Positions 32,611 through 44,401 of a stretch of DNA of 60,000 nucleotides are shown here, one piece after another. Every line of letters begins with the position of its first letter. The stretch's first letter is position 1. Source of the stretch: Lineus longissimus (Eukaryota; Nemertea; Pilidiophora; Heteronemertea; Lineidae); assembly GCF_910592395.1 (NCBI RefSeq), contig NC_088313.1:13410437-13470436 (forward strand), in the 5' to 3' direction. Under the pieces are notes generated by a model that had not been told where the DNA came from, ran no database searches, and worked only from the letters and a program-made list of their open reading frames with translations. Position numbers and translations under genes: made by a program.

Positions 32611-34450
32611 GATTGTGGGCCCTGGTTTTATGGCAGCCACAAGTTTCATCTCCTTAGACGATATGCTAATATTTGCTTCACAGGCATTTGCCAAATTGCT
32701 GTTTGACTTGCAATTTCTATGTGACAGAGTTGTCATTCTGGAAGAAAATGAAGCAAATAACACATCAGGCAATGAATAGTTTCTGCAGACACGGCACGCA
32801 GAGAATGCCATCTGATCACCGCCCTTAGACCTGTCATCTTACATGTTGATGATTGCCGAGATCATGCATTTTTCATTAGAGGCAACTACATTAGATTTTT
32901 GCCTTTATCTGCTGTTCAAACTGTCGTTGCCTCCATCATTATTGGAAGGCCTGAAAAATCTCAATCAAATCCACCTGTCATGCTTTTGATAATGCATTAA
33001 TCTTACAGCTGAACAAAATCTACTTCATTGTACCAGAGCATGAATAGAAACCGATTGACAATTCTACATGTAGGATATGATACAGAAAGATTGCCTGATT
33101 TAGATTCATCAAAGCAAGAGTTAGTAAAGACTATTCTATATACTTGATCAATTCTTGATCAAAGGTATCTATCATAATAATTCATGCTTTGTGATTCCCA
33201 TGTGCAATAGGAACTGTCAATGCCTTCAATGGGCAATGTTTTATTCTTCACTAAACCAAATCGATATCCATCTATTTGTATCACGATGTAAGGAACGAAA
33301 TGACATCGGCTGACATGATGGATCCTGCAATGTGACATACAAGGCACAATGACCGCATGATTGGATCTGACCTAATGTTATTTCTCTTATTGTGAGAGTT
33401 GTATGTGCAGTTTCCATCTTACAGCTGGTCTCAGGATCAAGCCGCAAAATGGCAACTAAGGATGCCATGTCGCTAATCGCATCTGATGTCTCATAAGACA
33501 CACAAGCCAAGATTATGAGATCAAATGAGTCATCATCTGTGCGCGAGCTTTTCATCAGCGCAGTGCAAAGAAGTGATTTAAATTGCAGCCACCTGCGATT
33601 CTAATTGGTGCAATGTGTGACAAAAGGATCTTTTGTCTGCGGTTTAAACCAGTGATTGCTGGGTTTGATCGTCAACATGTAGGTCGCAAATGAGTGATCA
33701 TGGTTGTATGGGATTTTAAATTGCAGGTTGAAGCAATTTGTATTCTTTTAAGATCTCAAGATCGTGTCAGATGAGCGATCCAGCATAAAAAATATTCGTA
33801 CATCTGATGACAAAAGGAAAAAAATCCCCAGTATAAGATTCCACTTTTATATCCAACGGATATTTTGTAATGGCATTTCAAGCAAAACTCGAAACCCCGT
33901 AGTACTTGAAATCCTGACACCAGATCAGAAATTATAACAAGAAATACACAGGAAAGAAAGTCAATTAGCATTTACTGAGATTTAAATTTCAATGGAATAA
34001 AAGTAATAATATATTTCAAGTGGAGAAGTGATTCAAATTTAATGCTAACAAAGTTTAAATAGATTCATTTGCCTGGGATTTATTTCAAATCCGAGAATGC
34101 ATAGAAACATTCAGTATTATATCTGAGAATGTCAGCGATTATTTGAGACCAATATTGAGAAGAAATTAGAGTTAGAGATTGAATTAGATTCCAATGATAC
34201 AGTAGCATTCGCAGTCAATAGCAAAGGTTTTTATACGCAAGACAAGTTTTTCTACCGAGGAATGGTCGTGGGTGAACAACAACGCAATGTAATACAGTCA
34301 TGTACAATGATGTATTCTATACGCTACATTGTGAAGAAATGAGAACAACTGGGACTGTAAATTCCAATCCAAAAGAATGCTTAATATGCATTCTTTTTTA
34401 TCCATCCAACATGTAGACTAGTCGGGGTAGTTCCCAGTCATTCAGCATAT
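32611..34450. other. Non-coding AT-rich DNA
   Basis: Several short open frames (for example 33241-33555 minus) show no family motif. No RNA genes or clear repeats recognised. Confidence 0.3.
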
Positions 34451-34535
34451 GCAGCAGCCTGAGGAAATCAGGGGTTGATTTTGGCTTCTTACGGTCTTCC
34501 TTTTTGTAACTTCATCTCACCTACCAGGCTGCTGC
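34451..34535. repeat. Small foldback element, 11-bp inverted ends
   Basis: 'gcagcagcctg' (34451-34461) is the reverse complement of 'caggctgctgc' (34525-34535). The left end continues 'aggaaatcaggggttgat', nearly the same as the left end of the TIR element at 57666. It may be a deletion derivative of that family. Confidence 0.45.
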
Positions 34536-35324
34536 TATAGACTTCCTATAAAAGTGCAACAACCACAGTCAGCATGTTTTATGCTACATACAGCCTCAAA
34601 GAAAATACATCTTCCTGATAATTCTTACAGTCTGTCGGATTATGTCTTCATCAAAATACGCTTAAAGCATCAGCATCGATTTTAAGCTTGACTTGTTGTC
34701 AATTTATGTCTCCAGGCGAACAAGAAATTAGATTCCTCAGAGAAAATTGATTATTTTTCTATGAAGAGCTGAATAAATAGTCACTGAATTAGATCTCTTT
34801 TCACTAGCAGTGAACAGGAGTGTAATAGATTGGGAAAACATATGGGTCGTTTGAATCGCCGAATGGTGATGGGTGATGTTGGTGCCATGCAGTTCTATCA
34901 TCTCTGAGATCCAAGACTCCATTTCATTCTTCTTCAGAACGTTCCCAATTTGGAAAACCTCTTCATCATTTGTCTGCTTTGAGAGGACCTTAGCATATCA
35001 ATGAATAGTATCATTCCTATCCAAACTCATGAGGAGCAAGAAGGGACTCTTTATTTCATTTTCACATCAATATCAGGAATCGCTTTACAACAAATGAGTA
35101 CTGAAATTTAATATGAAGTGAGTCCTGAAATTCAGATATAGACTCTGAAGCAACACATGATAGTGTGCTCATGACATGCATGAAGCTAAATGCAGGAAAG
35201 TATCGGATATAAAGCAACATTCTTTGAGAAATCAGCAACATTTTTCCGGTTGAATAATGTAGCATTGTTACCTGCTTAACCACTTATGGTTACCGCCAAT
35301 ATCCTTTAAGTCAAACTAGCACTG
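34536..35324. other. Non-coding, nothing recognised
   Basis: No gene, RNA or repeat feature seen. Confidence 0.3.
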
Positions 35325-35510
35325 AGCCGTATGATACGATGATGGATTGGTGATCACATCAAGAAGACACGAGACAACAGAGGAATTCAGAGAGGTGATC
35401 GATCATGGTGACATGACACGAGTGGTCAATACGCAGACACATTGAGGTGTCACTGATCCAGGGACAAGAGGACTATTCAAGAAGTTGTTGCCGACGTCCA
35501 GCAAGTGTCA
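35325..35510 (+). repeat. Local duplication, copy 1
   Basis: It shares an ordered set of blocks ('gatgatggat', 'ggaattc', 'catcatggtgaca'-like, 'tggtcaatac', 'ccagcaag') with 36035-36215, about 710 bp downstream in the same orientation. Copies are diverged. Confidence 0.5.
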
Positions 35511-36034
35511 ATGCTTCTTCCCTTAAAAGTAAAAAGTTGGCAGTCAATGGTCCTGAGGCCCCTATGATTCATCCACATGTGCAGATCAGAGTGCCACACA
35601 TGAGTTTCGCTATTAGGAACATTGACTAGCTGCTCTAACCATGCACACTGGCTGATTGGAAGAGTGTTTTTTTCTAATACATTACATATTTTCTATCTTC
35701 AGTTTTAAACCGTGTATCAAAATTTAATGCAACTGGCGGAGCAGTGTGTCTGAGAGCCATGATTTATATCGAAGCCCATTTTTTGCCAAGATCTTGTAAA
35801 GTGTTTCCAACTAGAAAACGGCACATGCTTTACATGTCGCCAATGCATAATGCGTCACTCCAATTTGAAATCTAATGTTGTACGCAATATTATGTCACAA
35901 AGGTCATGGATGGCAAGAGACAGCCAATAAAATTATGCTGGTTCCTCTCAAAACTTCAAAAAGAAATTGCATGGCAACTTTGTAACCTGTTTGGCCAACT
36001 TCTGTCTGCTCCAATATCCTGATGTCAGACAAGT
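35511..36034. other. Spacer between the two duplicated blocks
   Basis: Non-coding. No feature recognised. Confidence 0.3.
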
Positions 36035-36215
36035 ATTGAGTTCTATGATCAGATGATGGATCGATTATCGCGAACAGACAACGGGGGAATTCTGAGGGGC
36101 CATCCATCATTGTGACAAAGCACAAGTGATCAATACACAAACCGAGACCTACTTGGTCGAGAACATGCAAGCCAGAAGTTCTCGCTGGTGCCCAGCAAGA
36201 TTTTCCACTTTGCGA
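36035..36215 (+). repeat. Local duplication, copy 2
   Basis: Second copy of the block at 35325-35510. It includes 'cagatgatggatcgatt', 'gggggaattctgagg' and 'aagtgatcaatacacaaac'. Confidence 0.5.
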
Positions 36216-37684
36216 TGGTTGGGATCTGAGGTCACCAAGACCATTGCTAGAAAGAACGAAGTGGCTGGAGACACTAAAGTATGCCCAAGTATTTCTGCAA
36301 TAGCTTAAAAATAGAATACTGGGTCTCGGTTGCTCAAAAAATTTTTTTCATCACTCATTCTGGCATTAACCTAACTTGGTGTTAGGCCTAATGAGGGCTT
36401 CACTGAAGGAAAAAAATTCAAGTTAATGCCAGCGTTTAATAGTGACTAAGAACAACCAAGCCCCAACTGATATTCAGAAATCATTGGTACATCCCCACCT
36501 CTTGAAAACACCAACTCCAATCTGGTAAACGAAAGCTTGTCATCTTCAACTGTCTTCTGAATGCTCTGCAATTTCAATAGTTTACAGATCAGACATCATG
36601 TGGGCAATGCCATGGCATAGTTACTCCCAATTGTTGGATACAGCACCTATCGTGTCTTGTCATGGAACTCTTGATATCTACTAGGATCTCTAAAAGGTTT
36701 TGACATTCGGGACAATATTTTAACATTGCTGAAACATCGCTGATTCACAGCAGAGGGCTTAACAATATTTAGATTTACACATAGTTACGTCCTGATCAGT
36801 TCCCCCAATCAAAATGGTAATTTATGATAATATCGAATAACAACTAGTTATATATGTATAAACCGGGTCATCAATTACATCACAATTAAATCATGAATTA
36901 CAAAATGTAGTGTGGGTTTACTGCGATGGCAGACATTATATAGCACAGCTGTATTTAGTCTGGCCTAGCTGTTTTATGAGCAGATGCATAAAATATGCAA
37001 GTGTGAAGTTCCCTAGGATACAAAACCATTCTATACGATTTTACATTTCCTATGCATTACATCTCAAGTACGTTTTTAGTATTTTGAGAATCATTGTGAC
37101 CGATTTGTCATCTAATACTACTATACGGTACTGAACGTACTGATATGCTGTATAAAGGTAAAGTGATGCAATTATAGCCCCAGTACAATTATTGACACTT
37201 CAGTGTACAAAATATCTGGTTGTACACATCAATGCACAGAGAAGCTGTAATTTTACCAGGCCTTTAATTGTGCCACCTTACCTTATGAAAGACAGTGTGT
37301 GCATACCTTGCAGATCATTCAGGGTTTGTGGCAACACATGTATTAGTTGTAACAAATCTTAATATTACTGAATGAATGAGTGACAGCCAGCCTCACATTT
37401 TAGATAGTTCAGGGACAATTAGGGAAGTGACATCTGCTCTATGAAAACTCAAAAGCAAAAGGAATACCAATAAAACCTGTTTCTGGCATAGTATTTATGA
37501 CATAGTTCGATTGTTAACAGGGAGTCACTGTATATACTGCTACGCTGACATTGACAAATTGTAAACATGGTCAAAATGGATTCTGACTTGGAATCTCAAT
37601 GCTCCTGGGAAATTGATGCTAGATAATTTTTAATGGATTACGATGTCGTAATAAGCTTATGGACAGTAAGAACTTATCCAGCAT
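36216..37684. other. Non-coding, possible intron
   Basis: AT-rich, with no recognised feature. The last bases provide a pyrimidine-containing stretch and AG that may serve as acceptor for the next exon candidate. Confidence 0.3.
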
Positions 37685-37698
37685 CTCAATTTCAACAG

Positions 37699-37992
37699 AA
37701 TATTTCAAGTGTGTATTTCAAGGACTCGACCATGAAAGAGGGCGTGCACCAGGATCAGGAAGAACCTTATCAAGATCTTGAGAGTGGCCTTGCTATCATC
37801 TGCTGTTTTCCGTTCTTTTCTGCCCTCGGTGACAAGATAAAACAGTCGCTCTTTGCCGAAAAATTAGCAAAGAATAAACCTGGTCACCAGGAACACGATA
37901 CAGGTGGATACGGAAGCATGAGGTTGACATCTGACAAAGCTGCTCAGACTGAAAGTATGGAGGACCAAGTGCAAATGTTAAGCTCAATACAG
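37699..37992 (+). CDS. Exon candidate: tail with YxxL and hydrophobic segment
   Basis: An open frame (37633-38046) passes a good donor, CAG|GTATGC, after 37992 (phase 0). A possible acceptor is 'tttcaacag' ending at 37698. The peptide contains 'HQDQEEPYQDLESG', then a short hydrophobic run 'LAIICCFPFFSAL', a basic stretch, and 'GGYGSMRLTSDKAAQTE'. 'YQDL' is a YxxL motif. The run of 'HQ-x-Q-[DE]', tyrosine motifs and a '-QTE-' near the phase-0 donor is reminiscent of the exon at 22367-22496, so the two may be related cytoplasmic-tail exons of one gene or gene family. The hydrophobic run is short for a membrane span. The family is not recognised and the exon start is uncertain. Confidence 0.38.
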
Positions 37993-39714
37993 GTATGCTT
38001 TCTAAAATCAAATTTGCTTCATGATGGCCAGGGGGGGGGAAGATGACCAACAACCAACTTTCTGATTCCATTGACCGCTAAGTATAAGGAGTCTCGAGAA
38101 AACCAAGAACCCCTGTATAGGTTTTAAAGCACCTTTGTAAGTGGTGGTGGGGTAGTGGTTATGATCGGTGATTGCCATCTATCAGACCCCCAACAGGGTT
38201 AATTGCATTGACAAACCATAAAAAACAACAGTGAAATTGCTGCTGCATGTTCTGTAAAAAGAACTCGCAAAGAGTCACTAATGATAGACTGCACAGAGCC
38301 TCAAAGGAAGTCTTAATAGCTAGCAATCAAGAAAGCTAATTGATAGCTGAAGGCATCATTGCTTTTCGTAACTGGAGATGTTGTATACGCCATGGTGAGC
38401 ATTGAACATGCATTTTGATATATAATCTTGATTCCTAAGGCTTCGCATAGCTGTTGTTTAGTTCTAATGAAGCATGATGTATGCGGGACAAAATCATTTG
38501 AGTCAAGACGGCATTTTTGATTTTGCTAGACCCACTTACTTTCAGCTATGACAGGAAGAAGCAATGTAAGATATTTGAAGATCTGTTGAACCATTTCCAT
38601 TTAATGAATCTTGCAACACTGCGACTACTAAAGCAGAACCCTGTTGAAAGGGCACCTTGGAAATCCACCCTCTCTATCAAGAACACTGCTTTTGGTCCAC
38701 AACACCTCTCTATTTTAGGACAACTTCTGAATCCCAAGCCTGATGCTCACTCCTTGAGAACCACAGGTAGAGGTTCTGACAGAGCATCAGCCTCATGCAT
38801 TATGATATTGAATAGTAAGCTATCTTGACGAGTCATGTATTCCCAACCAGCTGTGATTCTCTGCCCTTGATTTCCTGAGGTTTCCTGTAGTTGCATCTGC
38901 TGGCTGGCAGAGGCAACAGCACACTTTCCATAAACTTGGGAGAGACAAATTTTTTTCCCCTTTCATGAGAAGTATAGGGAAATGAATCAAGTTTTTAAAG
39001 ATTCATCACGACCTTGGATTCGTCCTAGCAAGGGCACAACTGCAATTTATCACATCATTGCCAAGGTTACAAATTTTGACTGAGATCAACTTTATTGAAT
39101 CTTCCCCATCCACTCCTCAAATATATATCGTCGTAATTACTTAGCGATATTATCAAATTATCTCGCCAAATGGAGGCTAGGCGAGGTTAGGCGAACAAGT
39201 AATATAAATTACAAACAACCTCATTAATATTTCATTGTTGGTCGCTATCTGCACAGCACCGATAAGGCCAGCTAATAAAATATGACTACACTTCAAGCTC
39301 GTATTCAATTATCTGAAATTGTCTCCGTAGGTACCCCTTTGGTCAGTTTTGTGGCCCCCTAGCGAGATCATGTTATCTGTTTCGGACACCACACTAGAAT
39401 CGATCCTCTGTCATTCAGTTCTAAGGGAGTACTTATTTCACCCACAACTTCTTACTTACCAGCTCATGGATTTTCTTTACCATCAACATGGCTTAGCTTG
39501 TTATCCCTAATGAATAGCATTATCAAGGGTCCTTTACAACTTATAAGTCTCTCAGAAAATAAGCCGTAAAAGCTGAAAGGGACATTAGTTATCTCATATT
39601 TACCGGTAGGATTATAACTATTTTCCAATAGTATTGGGCTCATTTTAGTAAGGGAGAAGAGAAAATGAGCCACAAAGCTTTCATTTGTGCCTCTGGCTTC
39701 TTGACAAAAAACAA
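37993..39714. other. Non-coding, possible intron
   Basis: Contains a weak tRNA-like A box near 38140 ('ggggtagtggttatgatc') without a B box. A 103-codon frame (38517-38828) has no ATG near its start and no motif. Confidence 0.3.
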
Positions 39715-40682
39715 TGAAATGGCCAGGGCCATTGTGCTCACCTCATGTGGAGGAAAGATGGATAAAGAGCATGGTCTTGTGTCATGTAGTGTTAGGTTTG
39801 ATGTAGGTCCAAGCAATAACAATTTCCCCAAAATGGCCAATTTACAGTACATTCGACCTCTGTGACCTTGAAAAGTAGGTCAAATCAAAGAAGACCCGGG
39901 TGACACATTGAATGGTTGTTAGAATTAGATGTACCTATGATATAAAATTGGTGCCAATCGGGCAAGTCATTACTAGGAATAATGGCATTTTGAAGAATTT
40001 AGGATTTGGCCCCCTCCCTGGAGGCCAAACGGCAAATCAGATCGCACCAAACTTCGGTACCTGAGATCACCTGACCAAGGGGTACATGTGTACTTAATTT
40101 GTGATCAATAGTCATTGCAGTTAAGAAACGTGCCATAGTTACGGCCTGACGGCGAATTTACGCCATTTGACCTCTGTGACCTTGACAAGAAGGTCAAATT
40201 AAAAACCTGTGTGACATATACTGTATGGTGGTTAGATGTACCCATGATATCAAATTGGTGGCAATCGGGCAAGAAGTTAAGGAAAAATCACATTTTTAAG
40301 GTTTTTGGATTTTGCCCCCTGGTGGTCAAGTGGTGAATCATATTGGACCAAACTTCGGTCCCTGAGATCACCTGACTAAGGGATAAATGTGTACCAAATT
40401 TGGTATCAATAGTCATTGCAGTTTAGAAACGTGCCATCGTTACATCCTAACGGCCAATTTACACCATTTGACCTCTGTGACCTTGAAAAGGAGGTCAAAT
40501 CAAAAACCCGGAGGATATATGATGCACCTTTGCTAGAAGTACCTACCATATTTTTTTCAAAATTTCCCGACTACTATTAAGGGAGATATTGCATATTTTC
40601 ACTTTTAACGTTTGGCCCCCTGGTGGCCAAACCATGAAACGAATCGGACCGAAACTTGGTCTCCCAGGTGTCATTACATAAC

Positions 40683-40722
<40 letters not shown>

Positions 40723-40773
40723 ACGACGGACGCCACGGTATGGGATAAGCTCACCTCTGCCAAGAGGTGAGCT
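39715..40773 (+). repeat. Family A modular repeat, copy 2
   Basis: Nearly the same as 25640-26732, with module starts near 39836, 40152 and 40453. The first interval is 316 bp because 15 bp missing from copy 1 are kept; the second is 301 bp. The GAC microsatellite (about 40681-40731) follows a deletion of about 75 bp. 'aaaaacaa' lies directly before the start (39707-39714) and directly after the end hairpin (40774-40781), a possible 8-bp target-site duplication. The other two copies do not show a clear one. Confidence 0.85.
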
Positions 40774-40781
40774 AAAAACAA

Positions 40782-42040
40782 CAAGAGGCCCAAGGGCCTG
40801 GCGCTCAGCTGGATGACCTAATAACATAGGACTGAGGGTGTAAAGTAGTAAATATCGGCTTTTTACTACTGTTTGAAGGTCAAGAGAACACGTTATACCA
40901 CTAAAATTTCCAATGCAGAGCTGCCAGCTGGATGAAATATGATTAAACTAATCAGCCATGGTATGCAAATATTACAGGAGGCAACGGAATATATCCCTAG
41001 TTCAGTATGTTGTATCGGTAGCTTTACAGAAAAGAAGTGTCAGAGAGGATGAGACTTCTCCATGGACAACTGCGGTATGTCCAGGCTGGGTTGTACAGCA
41101 CAAGGATACAAATTCTGTCTGTAATTGAGAGGTATCCTGATTTAACAGAGGTCAAAATAAATAGAAATGACCAGTTTGGGACTAACACCACTGTCTTTTT
41201 TTTAATAAGGTAAGGTTACAGGAGTCAACAAAATTAATTTTATTGAGAGAAATTGACCTGTCCTGCAGGTGGTTGGAATTTACAATACAAAGGGTCATTT
41301 TTCATGACATTGTGCTCTACTGCGTATCCCTAGTGAGTCGATCTATCCTTGGCGCAGACAGGTTTAAATTGGCTACATCTTGAATAGATTGAATTGCGAT
41401 GAAAATCTAATGCAATAAAGGAGCAATATCGAAGAGACAAATTAATCAAACCAATTGTCCACAGACTCAGACCCTGAAATGGCGTGATGTATGCGTGCAT
41501 ATAAAAGTATATCAATTGGTCCGATAGAGATGATGAGGCAATGTCAATATGCCTTGTTCCTTAGTCAGCAATATGCCCCTTTTTATACGGAGAAGAAGGA
41601 GAACCCAGCTAGGCCTTCACATGTCGGCATCCAAATGGCTCGAACCAACTGTACTATCACTACTATAAATTTAAAATGCGTGCTCCTCCTACATGTAGCA
41701 ATGTCTCGGTCAAAAAGGCACTTAGTCCACAGACAAGCTAGAAGTTCAGCACCGTGAGGAGCTCCTTGGTAAGGCCATGTCAGGTTCCGCACGCCTCTTC
41801 ATATCCATCAAGTATTGAAAATGAAAGCTGTGGTGAGCACATAAAAAGACCATGGTCACCTTAATTTGAAAATCCCTTCATTTCATAATCAAGGGCTACC
41901 TCTGACTAAAACAGCACCCATAAACAATTGACCACCAATTTGACCCCAGCTCCTAACTGCGGGAAAACCCAAGTCCAGCAACCAAAAGTACCAAAAATAC
42001 ATTTTTGTTTACATTTGAACTGCACACATGCAAGGCACAC
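40782..42040. other. Non-coding; possible promoter region at its end
   Basis: No recognised gene. The last 100 bp lead into the possible first exon below. Confidence 0.3.
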
Positions 42041-42189
42041 ATGCGTTTGTTTACAATTTCATTTCCCGCGAAATCTAGAAAATCAGGTGACCTGCAATCG
42101 TGGATTGAAAATAACATTAAGCTGGGTTCAGCAGGTCAGCAGGTATACCGGCTGTTCCAATCATCCCCCTACAGCCAGCTGTTCAAAAG
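42041..42189 (+). CDS. Possible first coding exon, unknown family
   Basis: An ATG (42041; an earlier in-frame one is at 42005) opens a frame that reaches the donor AAAAG|GTAATG after 42189 (phase 2). The peptide includes 'SRKSGDLQSWIENNIKLG' and 'GQQVYRLFQSSPYSQLFK', with balanced, non-repetitive composition. A perfect palindromic E2F-type site, TTTCCCGCGAAA, sits at 42062-42073, which is unusual inside coding sequence and more typical near transcription starts. Either the exon starts differently or the site is fortuitous. No homologous family recognised. Confidence 0.3.
42062..42073. promoter_or_regulatory. E2F-consensus palindrome
   Basis: TTTCCCGCGAAA matches the E2F/DP consensus TTTSSCGCGAAA exactly and is rare by chance in AT-rich DNA. 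Its role is inferred from sequence alone. Confidence 0.4.
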
Positions 42190-42304
42190 GTAATGTTATT
42201 CACCCCACAGGGAGTGCAGGTAATTGATTAAGCCCCTGCATAACTTAACACTATAACAGCGATGGCTTGGCTTCTGTGGTAAGGAGAATTGACAGTTTTT
42301 TTAC

Positions 42305-43313
42305 GGGAGTAACATTATTGTGTTGCTTAAAACGTCTACTTTTTACTCATGTAAGAATCGTAGTACTAATAATAACTTCAACTTATTTTCCGGTTATGAT
42401 AACACAACACGCATCTTTATGATCATGATCTTTCTCAAACTAACTGAACGACCTAATCGCCTTGGACGCACAACCACATATCAATCCGCCCCGACGATCA
42501 ACAACAAAGTTTTCGTGCTTTTAGCTGTCAATGGCTATAATATACTCCTGCAGAATAGTAGAATTAATAGAACTAATTTCCGAAGTTTCCAATAGTTTGA
42601 ACACAAATCAGAACATCACCCATCAGCTGGACTCAGATCTGCATAAATTACGATAAATAATGAGGTCGTCGCTTCAATTTCGCAAAGAAAGTTGACTCCA
42701 TTCGAAGGTTGTTTTGACCAAATTTCGTTGAACTCATCGTTATGAGGGCATTTGAACACATTCTCGTTGATCTTTTCTATAAACGTGTGAAGTTTCGTAC
42801 CAAAATACATTTCCGTAAAGGCTTAAATAAGAAAATTTGTCACTTGCAAATCATCGCTCCGGTAGAAATAAAAAGGTCGCCGCCATTTTCTTGATGATAG
42901 TTCTCCAGGTAATCTCGGCGGGAAATTTAAAGCGGGGTCATCCGGGGTCAAACAACAGTTTTGCTCACTACCGCCAACTGGTGATATAAATCGACACTAA
43001 TCTATTTTATATGAAAACTTCTATATCATGAAGACCTCTTCAAGTTTATTTCAAGCTTTTATCTGCAAGAATAGAGCGGCAAAAAATGGTTTATTCAATT
43101 ACGCATTTTGCCACCTGGGGAGCTGAATGTGAGTCGAATCGCACATTTTCTTTTCTGTAAGCATCCTTTCCTGCGCTGTTAACATACAAAACCATATTTG
43201 AAGTGCCGCAGTTCTATGGTTACAAAATGCCCAACATGGCTGGATGGAAGGATGGACACCAATCGAATAGCTATTTGACTAGCTCCGCTGACTTTGTCAG
43301 CTGAGCTAAAAAT
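42305..43313 (+). repeat. Family B repeat, copy 1
   Basis: Starts 'gggagtaacattattgtgtt' and ends with the hairpin-bearing 'gctgactttgtcagctgagc' then 'taaaaat'. It directly abuts copy 2. Inside are a YY1-like GCCGCCAT (42879-42886), CAG|GTAATC (42906-42911) and an E2F-like GGCGGGAAA (42917-42925). These give a promoter-plus-donor look, but no adjacent coding frame is convincing. No transposase or RT is encoded. Confidence 0.8.
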
Positions 43314-43519
43314 GGGAGTAACATTATTGTGTTGCTTAAAACGTCTACTTTTTACTCATGTAAGAATCGTAGTACTAATAATAACTTCAACTTATTTTCC
43401 AGTTATGATAACACAACACGCATCTTCATGATCATGATCTTTCTCAAACTAACTGAATGACCTATTAGTAATCGCCTTGGACGCACAACCTAACCACATA
43501 TCAATCCGCCCCGACGATC

Positions 43520-44401
43520 GACACATCCATTCGATTCGATAACCGGGTAACCCTCGATAAAGTTTGATAAATAAACTAGAACTGAGATTTCACAGGAGCA
43601 CCTGTGAATTCATGACTCCAGGGTTGTTTTGAGGGCGATATTGTAAGAGTTGGTCTTGAGTACGTGAAGGTCCGTGTGAGGCACCTGGGGAGAGAAGACT
43701 AGTTGAACGATGGGATCATGGAGGTATAAATAATTATTTATACCTCCATGATGGGATCTGACACGGACACTACTATTGATCTCATTATATGAATACCATT
43801 TAATTACAAAAAAGTGAAAACAGATCATATCATATTCCTTGGGATAAATTAAAATAGGAGTGCGGGAACAAGGTTTTTTAGCAGGAGGAAAGCGAGAACA
43901 TTTTGTGCCGTCGTATTCCGATTTGGCTGGTTAGTGGTGAAATCTGCTTTTAATTTTGCAAATTAACATATTCGTTTTTCGAGTTCTAACGTTGTCTGAA
44001 TTAAAGATGCTTTCCCAATGCTTGACTGGTCTGGCAAGAGGCATTGCCAGGAAAACGTGACGTCATTTTGGCCATTCTTCTTACCGCACGCCCTCTCTCT
44101 CCGTAAAAGTTCCTGACATGGTGTGAAGTGGGAGGGCGCACAATGGGAACCACACTGCCGCGATGTTAATAGTTTCTATTTATAGAATTCAGCGGCAGAG
44201 ATTTTAGGCACGGAAAAAGTGGATTAACTCGGCTAATCTCAATGGATTTTACCCAGGAATGTTTTCAAGGCGAGAGAAACATCTGCTTTAAGTACTGCGC
44301 TTATTAGATTTCATGTTCAGGCCGAAGATTGGCCTAAAACGTGGACGAAAAGAGTGCATTATCGAGTGTTGGAGAGGTCACGTGATTGGACGAGAAACCT
44401 G
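43520..44401. other. Insertion within family B copy 2
   Basis: Single-copy in this window. It contains a perfect 38-bp palindrome (43715-43752), a perfect CRE, TGACGTCA (44058-44065), and an E-box CACGTG (44379-44384) followed at once by ATTGG, an inverted CCAAT box. No ORF of note. It may be an unclassified non-autonomous insertion, or the ancestral content lost from copy 1. Confidence 0.6.
43715..43752. repeat. Perfect 38-bp palindrome
   Basis: The half-site 'atcatggaggtataaataa' is followed with no spacer by its exact reverse complement. It can form a cruciform or a 19-bp hairpin. Confidence 0.97.

Noticed and set aside
37780-37880. CD225/dispanin-type membrane protein suggested by 'LAIICCFPFF'
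   Set aside because: The following residues do not fit the CD225 pattern, and only a single short hydrophobic run is present.
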